A DNA stretch of 53,344 nt. It comes from Vicinamibacterales bacterium. Its GTDB lineage: Bacteria > Acidobacteriota > Vicinamibacteria > Vicinamibacterales > 2-12-FULL-66-21. Both the position numbers and the translations under genes were made by a program. The stretch spans positions 1-53,344 of the forward strand of contig DASSPH010000102.1 in assembly GCA_035699745.1 (NCBI GenBank), read 5' to 3'. This document shows, in pieces, positions 1-8,632 of this stretch; positions within the stretch are counted from its first letter, which is position 1; each line of letters starts with the position of its first letter. The notes beneath the pieces are model-generated. The model was not told the DNA's origin. It saw nothing but the letters and a program-made list of their open reading frames with translations, and did no database searches.

Positions 1-1374
1 CTCGACGACGCGCTGGCGCTGGTCGAACTGGCCGGCTACCCCCACGTCCTCGCCCACGAGGCCTACGCCCTGCTCGGCCTCACCCGCGCCGCCACCGCCC
101 GCGCCCTCGTCGCCCGCGGCCCCGACGCCCTCCGCGTCGTCGCCGCCGACGGCTGGAGCGACGACGACGCGCGCCACGCCGCCGCCCAGCCGGGCGACCG
201 CCTCCACATCGGCTGCGGCACCCATCGCGACGAGAGCTGGGAAATCCTCGCCGACGTCCGCGAGGCGCTGAACGACCGCTGCACCGCCGTCGCCATCCGC
301 AAGCTGGTCGACACCGCCGTCACCCTCGATCGCTATCGCCGCGAGGAAAAGCAGCGGACCGCCCTCTGGCCCGCCGACACCCTCGAGACCGACGGCGGCC
401 TCTGGGTGTCCGAACAGATGACCGAGCTGCTGTCCATCGCCCGGCGCATCGCTCCCTCCGACGTCACGGTGCTCCTCACCGGCGAAACCGGCACCGGCAA
501 GGAAGTCCTGGCGCGCGCGATTCACCGCGCCTCGGCGCGCGCCGCCAGGCCCTTCGTGCCGTTCAACTGCACCGCGGTGCCGCGCGAGATGCTCGAGAGC
601 CAGCTGTTCGGCTACCGCAAGGGGGCCTTCACCGGCGCCAACGAGGCCTTCGACGGCGTCATCCGCGCCGCCGCCGGCGGCACGCTGTTCCTCGACGAGA
701 TCGCCGAGATCGGTCCCGACCTCCAGCCCAAGCTGCTGCGCTTCCTCGAAACCCACGAAGTGCACGGGCTCGGCGAGTCGCAGCCGGTCAGGGTGGACGT
801 GCGCGTCATCGCCGCGACCAACGCCGATCTCGAGAGCCTGGTCACCGACGGACGCTTCCGCGACGACCTCTTCTACCGCCTGAACGTCGTCCGTCTGAGA
901 CTGCCGCCGCTGCGCGAGCGGCGCGAGGAGATTCCCGCGCTGGTGGACCACTACCTGCGCAGCGCCGCCGACGAGCAGAAGAAGGGGCGCCTCACGCTGG
1001 ACGACGAGACGCTCGAGTACCTGGTGCTCTACTCGTGGCCGGGGAACGTGCGCCAGCTGGTGAACGAGGTCAGCCGCATCGTCGCCTACGCGGACCCCGA
1101 CAGTACGGTCACGCCGGCGCTGCTGTCGCCGGAGATTCAGACCTCGCGGCGCACGATCCGCGTCCACCCCGGCGACGAGCCCGAGATCAGCGTCCGCCTC
1201 GACCAGCCGCTGAACGACGCGATCGAGATGATCGAGCGGATGATGGTGCTGCGCGCGCTCGAGCGGGCACACGGCAACTACGAGAACGCCGCGCGGCTGC
1301 TCGGCATCTCGCGCAAGGGGCTGTTCCTGAAACGGCGGCGCTGGGGCATGCAGCGCGCCGCGGCGGCCAGCTAG
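1..1374 (+). CDS. Sigma-54-dependent transcriptional activator, 5' end outside window
   Basis: The reading frame is open from base 1, so the gene starts upstream and 457 codons are visible. The N-terminal ~130 residues look like a sensory (possibly GAF-like) domain, a weak assignment. An AAA+ sigma-54 interaction domain follows: Walker A GETGTGKE (visible residues 161-168), the sigma-54 contact loop GAFTGA (bases 622-639), Walker B GTLFLDEI (Asp at about residue 232) and an arginine-rich [10 protein letters not shown] segment. A Fis-type helix-turn-helix ends the protein ([17 protein letters not shown]). The family uses ATP hydrolysis to remodel RNA polymerase-sigma-54 at -24/-12 promoters. 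A GTG at 406 could be read as a start but would remove the sensory part, and the frame is coding-like well before it. PadR follows 63 bases downstream; no functional link is evident. Confidence 0.93.
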   Translation, partial: LDDALALVELAGYPHVLAHEAYALLGLTRAATARALVARGPDALRVVAADGWSDDDARHAAAQPGDRLHIGCGTHRDESWEILADVREALNDRCTAVAIRKLVDTAVTLDRYRREEKQRTALWPADTLETDGGLWVSEQMTELLSIARRIAPSDVTVLLTGETGTGKEVLARAIHRASARAARPFVPFNCTAVPREMLESQLFGYRKGAFTGANEAFDGVIRAAAGGTLFLDEIAEIGPDLQPKLLRFLETHEVHGLGESQPVRVDVRVIAATNADLESLVTDGRFRDDLFYRLNVVRLRLPPLRERREEIPALVDHYLRSAADEQKKGRLTLDDETLEYLVLYSWPGNVRQLVNEVSRIVAYADPDSTVTPALLSPEIQTSRRTIRVHPGDEPEISVRLDQPLNDAIEMIERMMVLRALERAHGNYENAARLLGISRKGLFLKRRRWGMQRAAAAS

Positions 1375-1410
1375 CCCGGGCCGCCCGCAACCTTTTCGTC
1401 CCGGCGTCCG

Positions 1411-1426
1411 TCCAAGTCTCCTTGGA
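1411..1426. promoter_or_regulatory. Inverted repeat, candidate PadR operator
   Basis: TCCAAG-TCTC-CTTGGA is a perfect 6-bp dyad with a 4-bp spacer, ending 11 bases before the padR start. It overlaps a second palindrome, GGATATCC (1424-1431), which also contains the best -10-like sequence (GGATAT). PadR proteins commonly repress their own operon from such dyads, so an autoregulatory operator covering the promoter is inferred. No binding site of this exact sequence is known to me. Confidence 0.5.
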
Positions 1427-1437
1427 TATCCCCCACA

Positions 1438-1779
1438 ATGTGGTTTAAATCGAAAACGGCCGCGCTCGGCGACTTCGAGCAGCTCGTGCTGCTCGGCGTC
1501 CTGCGGCTGGCGGACGAGGCCTACGGCGCCAGCATCCGCCAGGAAATCCACGCCCGCTCGGGCCGCGACGTGTCGATCAACGCGGTCTACACCACGCTCG
1601 ATCGCCTCGAGGGCAAGGGGCTGCTCCGCTCGTGGGTCGGCGAGCCGACCGCGCAGCGCGGCGGGCGCCGGCGGAAGTTCTACGCCGTCACCCCCGCCGG
1701 CGTGAGCGCCGTGCGGCACGCCTACCTGGCGCTGCGTTCCATGGCCGACGGCCTCGAGGATCGGCTCGGCGCGAAGTGA
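1438..1779 (+). CDS. PadR family transcriptional regulator
   Basis: 113 aa. A single winged-helix domain: the N-terminal FEQLVLLGVLRLADEAYG segment is the classical PadR start, followed by a recognition-helix region (VSINAVYTTLDRLEGKGLL) and the basic wing GGRRRKFYAVTPAG. The long C-terminal dimerisation helix of larger PadR proteins is mostly absent, as is usual for short PadRs paired with ADOP permeases. Its TGA stop overlaps the GTG start of the permease (GTGA, 4 bases), so the two are probably translationally coupled. A dyad directly upstream (1411-1426) may be its operator. It probably represses the permease in response to an unknown ligand. Confidence 0.92.
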   Translation: MWFKSKTAALGDFEQLVLLGVLRLADEAYGASIRQEIHARSGRDVSINAVYTTLDRLEGKGLLRSWVGEPTAQRGGRRRKFYAVTPAGVSAVRHAYLALRSMADGLEDRLGAK

Positions 1780-4427
1780 GCGACCGGATTCCGCCGCTCG
1801 CCGTCCGTCTGCTCTCCCGGCGGCTGCCGCCGGAGTGGCAGGACTTCATCCTCGGCGATCTCGAGGAGGAGTTCCGCGCGCGCGCCGCGTCGGCGCCGGC
1901 CGCGGCGCGCCGCTGGCTGTGGGGCCAGGTGCTTCGCTGCCTGATAACGCCGCCCGCGCCCTCGCGTCCCGCATCCCGTTCCCGTCCTGGTCCCCGCGGA
2001 GATTCATTCATGCGCACGCTTCTCTCCGATGCGCGCCACGCGCTTCGGGTGTTCACTCGCACGCCGTCGTACGCCGTCGCCGTCGTCGCCGTTCTCGCCC
2101 TCGGCATCGGCGCCAACACGGCCATCTTCAGCATCGTCAACGCGGTGCTGCTGCGGCCGCTGCCGTTCGAGGCGCCCGGCCGGCTGGTCCGCCTGTTTCA
2201 CATTCCGCCGCAGGCGACGTTTCCCGGCATGGCGACGTTCTCGCTGTCGCCGGCGAACTTCCTCGACTGGCAGCGGGAGAGCAGGTCGTTCGAGGCGATG
2301 GCGGCGTACAGCTTCCGCCAGCTGACGCTGACCGGCGCCGGCAACGCCGAAGCGCTGCGCGTCGCGGTGGTCGGACCGGAGTTCTTCAGGATCGTCCGGA
2401 CGCAGCCGGCGCTGGGGCGCACGTTCCTGCCGGAGGAGCACGAGCCGGAGCGCTCGCGCGTGCTCGTCGTGAGCGACGGCTTCTGGCGCAGCCATCTCGG
2501 CGGAGCGCGCGACGCCGTCGGCCGCACGCTGACCTTCGACGGGCAGGCCTTCACGGTGGTCGGGGTGATGCCGCCGCAGTTCTCGGTGCGCGCGTGGGGC
2601 GCGACCACGGTGCCGATGTGGCGGCCGCTGGCGTGGACCGGCAAGGAGCGCGCGGTTCGCGAGAACCACAACTACCAGGCGATCGGCCGGCTGGCAGACG
2701 GCGTGTCGCTCGGCGCGGCGAAGGCGGAGCTGGAGGTGATCTCGAAGCGCCTCGAACGGCAGTATCCGGCCGACAACGCCGGCTGGGGCGGGACGGCGAT
2801 CCCGCTGCAGGAACTGCTGGTCGGCGACGTGCGGACGTCCCTCTGGATTCTGCTCGGCGCCGTCGCGCTGGTGCTGCTCATCGCGTGCGCGAACGTCGGC
2901 AACCTGATCCTCGCCCGGTCGATGGGCCGGCAGAAGGAGCTCGCCATCCGCGCCGCGCTCGGCGCCGGGCGGCGCCGCGTCTTCCAGCACCTGATCGTGG
3001 AATCGCTGGTGCTGGCACTGGCGGGCGGCGCGCTCGGCCTGTTCCTCGCCGGCTGGGCGATCTCGACGGGACGGACGATGCTCGAGGACCAGGTGCCGCG
3101 CGCCGGCGAGGCGTCGCTCGACGTGCGCGTCCTGCTGTTCGTCGCCGGCGCCTCGCTGCTGACCGGGGTGCTCGCCGGCGCGATCCCGGCGCTCCGCGCC
3201 GGCCGCACCGATCTGAACGACACGCTGAAGGAAGGCGGGCGGAGCGACGCCTCCGGCGCCGGCTCGTTCACGCGGCGCGTCCTCATCGTCGCCGAAGTGG
3301 CGCTCTCGCTGATGCTGCTGATGGGGGCCGGCGTGATGCTGCGCAGCCTGCACAACCTGAGGAACGTCGACGCCGGCTTCAATCCGCGCGGCGTCCTCAA
3401 GGTCGAGATCACCCTGCCGGACGCGCGCTACAAGGAACCGGCGCAGATCCGCGGCTTCTTCGACGCGCTGCTCGAGCGGGTGCGCGCGCTTCCCGGCGTG
3501 GTGAGCGCCGGCATGATCGACACCCTGCCCGCCACCGGCGGCGGATCGGTGCAGCCGATCGTCGTCGAGGGACGTCCCGAGCTGAAGCCGAGCGAACAGC
3601 CGACGGTGTCGGTGCGCTTCGGCGGCGGCGGCTACATCAAGACGATGGAGATTCCGCTGCTCGCGGGGCGGGATTTCATCGCCGCCGACGCCGAAGCGAT
3701 GCTGATCAGCGCCTCGGCGGCGAAGCTGCTGTGGGGGGACGCCGATCCGCTCGGCAAGCGGGTGACGCTGCCGCTGATCTCGCGCGAGCTGAAGATCGAG
3801 GTGATCGGCATCGTCGGCGACGTGCGCGAGCAGCTCTCGGAGCAGGCGCCGCCGACGGTCTACTACTACAAGCGCGACCTGCCGTTCGGGCAGACCGCGG
3901 TCGCGATCCGCAGCGCGGGCGATCCGCTGCTGCTGGCGCGTCCGGTGATCGCGGCGGTGCGGGCGATGGATCGCGACCTGCCGGTGCAGGAGGTCCGCAC
4001 CATGGATCAGGTCATCGAGGAGACGCTCGTGGCCGAGCGGTTCCGCGCGCTGCTGCTGCAGATTTTCGCCGGCGCGGCGCTGGCGCTCGCGTCCGTCGGC
4101 ATCTACAGCGTGCTGTCGTACCTGGTGCGCGGCCGGCGGCGCGAGATCGGGATCCGCACCGCGCTCGGCGCGCGCACCGGCGACGTCGTCCGGATGGTGG
4201 TGATCGAGGGGCTCAAGCCCGCGCTGCTCGGCATCGCGCTCGGCGCCGCCGGCGCGCTGCTCGCCGCGCGGCTGCTCGAAAAGATGGTGTTCGGCGTGAC
4301 GGCAACCGATCCGCTGACGCTCACGGCGGTCGCGTTCACGCTGCTCGCGGTCTCGGTCGCGGCCAGCCTGGTCCCGGCGTGGCGGGCGTCGAAGCTCGAT
4401 CCGCTGATCGTGCTGCGCGACAGCTAG
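1776..4427 (+). CDS. ADOP-type ABC transporter permease (MacB/FtsX family)
   Basis: 883 aa from the GTG that overlaps the padR stop. Residues 1-65 form the soluble prefix found in acidobacterial duplicated orphan permeases (LPPEWQDFILGDLEEEFRAR). After a Pro/Arg-rich linker, the MacB-like core begins near residue 79 with an N-terminal membrane segment (about 96-118, GIGANTAIFSIVNAVLLRPL) and a periplasmic domain, then the first FtsX block of membrane helices (about 360-500, with LAIRAALGAGRRR). A second periplasmic domain and a second FtsX block follow (about 745-880, with IGIRTALGARTGD). No ATPase gene is nearby, typical of the family. An internal ATG at 2010 could start a prefix-less form, but the GTG keeps both the conserved prefix and the coupling to PadR. 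Substrate unknown; efflux or envelope export is inferred. Confidence 0.92.
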   Translation: MSDRIPPLAVRLLSRRLPPEWQDFILGDLEEEFRARAASAPAAARRWLWGQVLRCLITPPAPSRPASRSRPGPRGDSFMRTLLSDARHALRVFTRTPSYAVAVVAVLALGIGANTAIFSIVNAVLLRPLPFEAPGRLVRLFHIPPQATFPGMATFSLSPANFLDWQRESRSFEAMAAYSFRQLTLTGAGNAEALRVAVVGPEFFRIVRTQPALGRTFLPEEHEPERSRVLVVSDGFWRSHLGGARDAVGRTLTFDGQAFTVVGVMPPQFSVRAWGATTVPMWRPLAWTGKERAVRENHNYQAIGRLADGVSLGAAKAELEVISKRLERQYPADNAGWGGTAIPLQELLVGDVRTSLWILLGAVALVLLIACANVGNLILARSMGRQKELAIRAALGAGRRRVFQHLIVESLVLALAGGALGLFLAGWAISTGRTMLEDQVPRAGEASLDVRVLLFVAGASLLTGVLAGAIPALRAGRTDLNDTLKEGGRSDASGAGSFTRRVLIVAEVALSLMLLMGAGVMLRSLHNLRNVDAGFNPRGVLKVEITLPDARYKEPAQIRGFFDALLERVRALPGVVSAGMIDTLPATGGGSVQPIVVEGRPELKPSEQPTVSVRFGGGGYIKTMEIPLLAGRDFIAADAEAMLISASAAKLLWGDADPLGKRVTLPLISRELKIEVIGIVGDVREQLSEQAPPTVYYYKRDLPFGQTAVAIRSAGDPLLLARPVIAAVRAMDRDLPVQEVRTMDQVIEETLVAERFRALLLQIFAGAALALASVGIYSVLSYLVRGRRREIGIRTALGARTGDVVRMVVIEGLKPALLGIALGAAGALLAARLLEKMVFGVTATDPLTLTAVAFTLLAVSVAASLVPAWRASKLDPLIVLRDS

Positions 4428-4437
4428 GCCGTCGCGG

Positions 4438-4956
4438 TCACGATCCGAGCACGCGCTTCGCCTGCGCGTTGTGGCGGATGGTGTGAGCGGTCGCCCATTC
4501 GCCGAACTGCCGCAGGGTGATCGTGCCGAGCGCCGGATGCGTGATCGCGCAGGTGGCGCCGCGCGGCTCGTCGAGCGCGGCGAGCGCCGCGTCCAGTCTC
4601 GCGGCTGATTCGGCCAGCAGGTCGAGCACGGCGTCCCGGCGGACGTCGCCCGGGGGCTGCACCCGCTTGCCGGCCTCGATCTTCTGCGGCATGCCGGCGA
4701 CGACCTCGCTCCACGGCCTCTCGGCCGCGCCGTCGGCCAGCGGCTGTGCCACGGGCCGGGCGCCCGAGACGATGTCCGCGAACTGGCCGTCGACCGTCGC
4801 GACGTGCCACCCGATCTGCGCGGCCGACCAGCCGCCATCCGGCGGCTGCCGGTGCACCGCATCGTCGGCCGCCTCGCGCAGGCGCTTGACGAACCGCTCG
4901 TGCGCCTCGCGGTACGACTGCCGCGTCCGCGCGATCAACTCGTGGTGACTCTCCAC
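4438..4956 (-). CDS. DinB family protein
   Basis: 172 aa, GTG start with a strong GGGGAGGG ribosome-binding sequence upstream. The four-helix DinB/YfiT-like fold is suggested by the N-terminal helix with RTRQSYREAHERFVKRL, the conserved GGWSAAQIGWHVATVDGQF segment and the C-terminal HTIRHNAQAKRVL. His in GWHV and the two His near the C-terminus are placed like the metal triad of DinB proteins. Members are metal-dependent thiol transferases or uncharacterised stress proteins; no specific function is claimed. The gene lies 27 bases downstream of the DapB-like dehydrogenase on the same strand and is probably cotranscribed with it. Confidence 0.82.
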   Translation of the reverse strand: MESHHELIARTRQSYREAHERFVKRLREAADDAVHRQPPDGGWSAAQIGWHVATVDGQFADIVSGARPVAQPLADGAAERPWSEVVAGMPQKIEAGKRVQPPGDVRRDAVLDLLAESAARLDAALAALDEPRGATCAITHPALGTITLRQFGEWATAHTIRHNAQAKRVLGS

Positions 4957-4983
4957 GCGTGCGCCCTCCCCTTTCCCGCGGCG

Positions 4984-5997
4984 CTAGCCGCCGAAGTACG
5001 AGGGAATCGGCATGTCGCGCATGGTGTGCAGGCCGGGCGCGACCTCCAGGATCTTCGGGATCGAGTTCACGGTGATCGACGCGGTGGCGACGTCGCCGTG
5101 CACGCCCCCCGCGATCCTGCTGGTGATGCTCGGCGAACCGGCGATCTGCACCTGATCGTACGACTCCGGCGCGCCCAGATAGGCCTCCATGTGGAGGGTG
5201 ATGACCGGCTTGCCGTGGCGGTAGCCGATGCCGTCCTGCACCAGGCCGCAGACGTAGCCCTCGTCAACCGCCAGGAACTCGCTCGACACGGTCGAGGTCG
5301 CGATCTTGGGATGGATCTCGTCGGTGATCCGATCCAGCTTCCAGCCCATGGCATCGGCGATCATCGAGACCGATTCGGCGAGGCCGACGTGGCGCACGCT
5401 GGCGTCGTCCACCTTCTTCTGGAACTGCTCGCGGGTCAGGCCGGCGCCGATCTTCTGCTGGAACGGCAGCCGCCGCACGCGCGCGTCCTGGATCCGATCG
5501 ACACGGATGCTGTCGACGCGCTCGCAGACGCCGGTCAGCGTGATCGGCAGCGCGTCCATCGTGAAGCCCGGGTTCACGCCGGTGCCGAGCACGGCGACCC
5601 TGGCCTTCTTGGCCAGCGCGTGGATCTCGCGCGCGTAGCGCATGTTGCCGCCGGTCGGATAGGCCAGCTCCTCGGTGGTCGAGACGATCGGCACCTTGAG
5701 CTTCAGGATCTGTTCGATCTGCGGGAGCACCCTCTTCAGCGACGACAACGTGCAGAGCACCACGACATCCGGCTTCGCCGACTTGATGGTCTTTCGCGCG
5801 TCGTCCGACACCTTGATGCGAAGCGGACGGCCGACGCCGGCGACCTCGCCGAGATCGCGTCCCGCCTTGGCGGGATCGATGTCGACCGCGCCGACGATCT
5901 TGAAGCCGCGGCGCTCCGCGACCTGCTTGACGACCGCCGCGCCGATCGGCCCGAGCCCGTAATGGACGACGCGAATGGGTCCTTTCCGTACTGCCAT
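4984..5997 (-). CDS. DapB-fold NAD(P)-dependent dehydrogenase (2,4-diaminopentanoate dehydrogenase-like)
   Basis: 337 aa. The N-terminal Rossmann domain carries the dinucleotide motif GLGPIGAAV (about residues 15-23), an acidic end of beta-2 (GAVDIDPAK) and [10 protein letters not shown] at beta-4. The C-terminal part resembles the dihydrodipicolinate reductase-like family that includes 2,4-diaminopentanoate dehydrogenase ([40 protein letters not shown]). It lacks the short length of true DapB (about 250-270 aa), so lysine synthesis is unlikely. Substrate unproven. The ATG is preceded by CAGGAG; a TATAAT on the minus strand at 6032-6037 gives a leader of about 28 nt. Confidence 0.82.
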   Translation of the reverse strand: MAVRKGPIRVVHYGLGPIGAAVVKQVAERRGFKIVGAVDIDPAKAGRDLGEVAGVGRPLRIKVSDDARKTIKSAKPDVVVLCTLSSLKRVLPQIEQILKLKVPIVSTTEELAYPTGGNMRYAREIHALAKKARVAVLGTGVNPGFTMDALPITLTGVCERVDSIRVDRIQDARVRRLPFQQKIGAGLTREQFQKKVDDASVRHVGLAESVSMIADAMGWKLDRITDEIHPKIATSTVSSEFLAVDEGYVCGLVQDGIGYRHGKPVITLHMEAYLGAPESYDQVQIAGSPSITSRIAGGVHGDVATASITVNSIPKILEVAPGLHTMRDMPIPSYFGG

Positions 5998-6031
5998 CTA
6001 CGACTCCTGTAGCGATGAATCCAAGCGGCCG

Positions 6032-6039
6032 ATTATACC
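6032..6039. promoter_or_regulatory. Bidirectional overlapping -10 element ATTATACC
   Basis: Read on the minus strand, 6037-6032 is TATAAT, a perfect -10 for the dehydrogenase at 5997. Read on the plus strand, 6034-6039 is TATACC, pointing at the membrane-protein gene. The hexamers overlap with a 2-bp offset, as at 22507, 28366, 33848 and 48747. The plus-strand gene also has TAGGAT at 6049-6054, ending 6 nt before its GTG, which may be its true -10. Confidence 0.5.
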
Positions 6040-6060
6040 TTCATGATGTAGGATTCCGCA

Positions 6061-6789
6061 GTGCACGCGATGCGGAGCGGGCTGACGCGCGTGGCGTCGG
6101 CGCCAGCCGTACTTGCCGGCGCGATTGCCGTGCTGTGGTGGCTCGAGGGTCCCTGGAATCCGCGAATCATGATCGCGGCGTTCCTGCTGTGGGCGTTTCT
6201 TTCGGGCGGCGTCATCGATCGATACGCGCGCGGCCGCCCGACGCGGGCGCGCGGCTTCTTCGCGGCCTGCGGCGCCCACGTCTCCGCGATGATCCGCCTC
6301 GGACTCGCCGTCGGGCTCGCCCATGCCGCTCTCCATGCCACCCTGGGCTCCCGGGTGGACAATCCGTACGTGATGGCGGCGGCGATCGTCCTGCTGCTCG
6401 TGATCTCGGCGGTGGGCGTCTACGGGCAGATCCGCCTCGTGGTCGAGGATCGCCGCAGCGCCCTCGGCGCGCTGCTCGCCGGAGCGCGATTTGCGCGACG
6501 CAATCCCGCGGCCCTCGCGCTGGTCGCGGTGTTCGCCGCGCTCTTGTGGGGAGCGACGGCGGCGATGGCGGCGCTCGAGCCGGCGCCGCCCGACGGCGCG
6601 GCCGCCGCGCTGCACGTGGCGGTGCGGCTCGCCGCGGTCGCCTATCTTGCGCTGGCGCTGCATGCCGCCGGCGTCGTGCTGTTCCAGTCGCGTCTCGCCC
6701 ACGCCGGCTACACCGCCGGTCCGCCGCACGAGTGGCCCGACTCCCCGGCCGCGGAAGCGATCGCCAACGCGGCCCACGTTCCGCGATGA
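6061..6789 (+). CDS. Multi-pass membrane protein of unknown function
   Basis: 242 aa, GTG start. About six hydrophobic segments are visible: near residues 12-28, 36-52, 75-95, 105-125, 148-168 and 185-210. Conserved-looking features are [19 protein letters not shown] and a basic [18 protein letters not shown] loop. No family recognised with certainty. TAGGAT at 6049-6054 ends 6 nt before the GTG, so the mRNA may be leaderless. The TGA stop overlaps the ATG of the HD-GYP regulator (ATGA, 4 bases), implying an operon and perhaps a role in the same signalling path. Confidence 0.75.
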   Translation: MHAMRSGLTRVASAPAVLAGAIAVLWWLEGPWNPRIMIAAFLLWAFLSGGVIDRYARGRPTRARGFFAACGAHVSAMIRLGLAVGLAHAALHATLGSRVDNPYVMAAAIVLLLVISAVGVYGQIRLVVEDRRSALGALLAGARFARRNPAALALVAVFAALLWGATAAMAALEPAPPDGAAAALHVAVRLAAVAYLALALHAAGVVLFQSRLAHAGYTAGPPHEWPDSPAAEAIANAAHVPR

Positions 6790-7835
6790 CGACCCACCTC
6801 CGCACCGCCCGAATCCTCGTCGTCGACGACGAGGACGCCAACGTCGAGATCCTCCGGCGGGTGCTGCGCCGCGCCGGGTTCGCCAGCGTCGACACCACGA
6901 CCGATTCGCGGCAGGTCGCCCCGCTGTACCTGAAGCATCGCCACGATCTGATCCTGCTCGACCTGCACATGCCGCACATGGACGGCCTCGAGGTGATGGA
7001 TCAGCTCAACGAGATCGCCTCCGCGTCCTACCTGCCCATCCTGATCCTCTCGGGCGACCTGACGCCGGAGGCGCGGCGCGACGCGCTGTCGCGCGGCGCG
7101 AAGGACTTCGTCAACAAGCCGTTCCAGCAGGACGAGCTCCTGCTGCGGATCCGCACGCTGCTCGAGACCCGCCTGCTCTACGTCCGGATCCAGCGGCAGA
7201 ACCGGCAGCTCGAGGACGCGGTCCGCGAGCGCACCCGCGAGCTGGTCGAATCGCAGATCGAGATGATCGAGCGGCTGGCGATCGCCGCCGAGTACCGCGA
7301 CGACAACACCGGCCAGCACACGCAGCGCGTCGGGCAGATGTCGGCGCTCGTCGCGCGCCAGCTCGGCCTGCCCGACGCGCAGGTGTCGCTGATCGCGCGC
7401 GCCGCGCCGCTGCACGACGTCGGCAAGATCGGCGTCCCCGACACGATCCTGATGAAGATGGGGAAGCTGACCGCGGCCGAGTTCGAGATCGTCAAACAGC
7501 ACACGACGATCGGCGCGCGGATCCTGTCCGGCGGGAAGTTTCCGCTGCTGCGGCTGGCGGAGGAGATCGCGCAGTTCCACCATGAGCGCTGGGACGGCCA
7601 CGGCTACGCCGGCATGCGCGGCGCCGATGTGCCGCTCGCCGGACGCATCGTCGCGGTGGCGGACGTCTTCGACGCGCTGACGCAGCAGCGGCCGTACAAG
7701 CCGGCGTGGCCGGTCGCCGAAGCGATCGCCGAGATCGATCGTCAGCGCGAGCGGCAGTTCGACGCCGCGGTGGTCGACGCCTTCCTCCGCGTCATCCAGT
7801 CCTCCCCGGGCACGCTGCCGAAAAACTTCACCTGA
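6786..7835 (+). CDS. Response regulator with REC and HD-GYP domains
   Basis: 349 aa, ATG overlapping the upstream stop. The receiver domain (about 8-125) has the acidic pocket VVDDED, the phospho-acceptor Asp in [15 protein letters not shown] and the conserved Lys in DFVNKPF. A coiled-coil linker ([21 protein letters not shown]) leads to an HD-GYP domain: HTQRVGQMS, the HD motif [11 protein letters not shown], and [17 protein letters not shown] proteins are cyclic-di-GMP phosphodiesterases; this one has GYA in place of GYP, a small departure that many active homologues tolerate. No sensor kinase is adjacent. Expected role: phosphorylation-controlled turnover of cyclic di-GMP. Confidence 0.93.
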   Translation: MTTHLRTARILVVDDEDANVEILRRVLRRAGFASVDTTTDSRQVAPLYLKHRHDLILLDLHMPHMDGLEVMDQLNEIASASYLPILILSGDLTPEARRDALSRGAKDFVNKPFQQDELLLRIRTLLETRLLYVRIQRQNRQLEDAVRERTRELVESQIEMIERLAIAAEYRDDNTGQHTQRVGQMSALVARQLGLPDAQVSLIARAAPLHDVGKIGVPDTILMKMGKLTAAEFEIVKQHTTIGARILSGGKFPLLRLAEEIAQFHHERWDGHGYAGMRGADVPLAGRIVAVADVFDALTQQRPYKPAWPVAEAIAEIDRQRERQFDAAVVDAFLRVIQSSPGTLPKNFT

Positions 7836-7841
7836 TATAGT
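7836..7841 (+). promoter_or_regulatory. TATAGT -10 for nadE, probably leaderless
   Basis: TATAGT begins immediately after the stop of the HD-GYP gene and ends 8 nt before the nadE ATG, so transcription would start about 2 nt before the start codon. No ribosome-binding sequence fits between them. Confidence 0.5.
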
Positions 7842-7849
7842 TCTGCCCC

Positions 7850-8632
7850 ATGAAGAACGGGACGGACGCCATTGTCGAATGGCTGCGGCAGCGCCTCGCG
7901 CTGTCCGCGGCGCGCGGTTTCGTGTTCGGGCTGAGCGGCGGCATCGATTCCGCGGTCGTGTCGCGCCTGTGCCAGCTCGCCTCCCCGGGCAACGTCGTCG
8001 GCGTGCTGATGCCGTGCCACAGCGACCCGCGCGACGAGAGCGACGCGCGCCTGGTCGCCGATCATTTCGAGATTCCCACCATCCGCGTCGACCTGGCGCC
8101 GGCCTACGATCACTTCACCGGCACGCTCCAGCAGGCGGTGAAGACGCTCCCCCACGAACTGATGCCGGACGCCGCGCACCAGTCCGAGGACCTGAAGGCC
8201 AGGCTGCCGCTCGCGAACGTGAAGCCGCGCCTGCGCATGACGACGCTCTACTTCGTGGCCAACACGCTGAACTACATGGTGGCGGGCACCGGCAACCGCA
8301 GCGAGCTGTCGATCGGCTACTTCACGAAGTACGGCGACGGCGGCGTCGACCTGCTGCCGATCGGCAACCTGCTGAAGAGCGAGGTCCGCGCCGCGGCGCG
8401 CGCGCTCGGCGTGCCCGAGCCGGTCATCGACAAGGCGCCGAGCGCCGGCCTCTGGCTCGGGCAGACCGACGAGGCGGAGATGGGCTTCTCCTACGCCGAG
8501 CTGGAGGACTACCTGACCAGGGGGCCGCAGACGGTGTCCCCGGCGCTGGCGATGCGAATCGATCGCCTGATGCGGAGCAGCGAGCACAAGCGCGCGCTCG
8601 CCCCCGCGCCCGGAGGCAGTGATGACCAGTAG
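7850..8632 (+). CDS. nadE: NAD+ synthase (ammonia-dependent type)
   Basis: 260 aa, the length of single-domain NadE without a glutaminase domain. The PP-loop motif FGLSGGIDSAVV (about residues 26-37) binds ATP; NRSELSIGYFTKYGDGG and KAPSAGLW are the conserved deamido-NAD and magnesium-binding stretches. The enzyme adenylates deamido-NAD+ and amidates it to NAD+, the last step of NAD synthesis. The final codons overlap the start of the M14 peptidase gene by 11 bases. A TATAGT hexamer 8 nt before the ATG suggests its own leaderless promoter. Confidence 0.95.
   Translation: MKNGTDAIVEWLRQRLALSAARGFVFGLSGGIDSAVVSRLCQLASPGNVVGVLMPCHSDPRDESDARLVADHFEIPTIRVDLAPAYDHFTGTLQQAVKTLPHELMPDAAHQSEDLKARLPLANVKPRLRMTTLYFVANTLNYMVAGTGNRSELSIGYFTKYGDGGVDLLPIGNLLKSEVRAAARALGVPEPVIDKAPSAGLWLGQTDEAEMGFSYAELEDYLTRGPQTVSPALAMRIDRLMRSSEHKRALAPAPGGSDDQ

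Noticed and set aside
2004-4862. 952-codon minus-strand frame opposite the ADOP permease
   Set aside because: Antisense shadow; the permease frame has intact FtsX and prefix domains.
4984-5997. True DapB of lysine biosynthesis
   Set aside because: Too long, and the C-terminal motifs fit the diaminopentanoate dehydrogenase-like family better.
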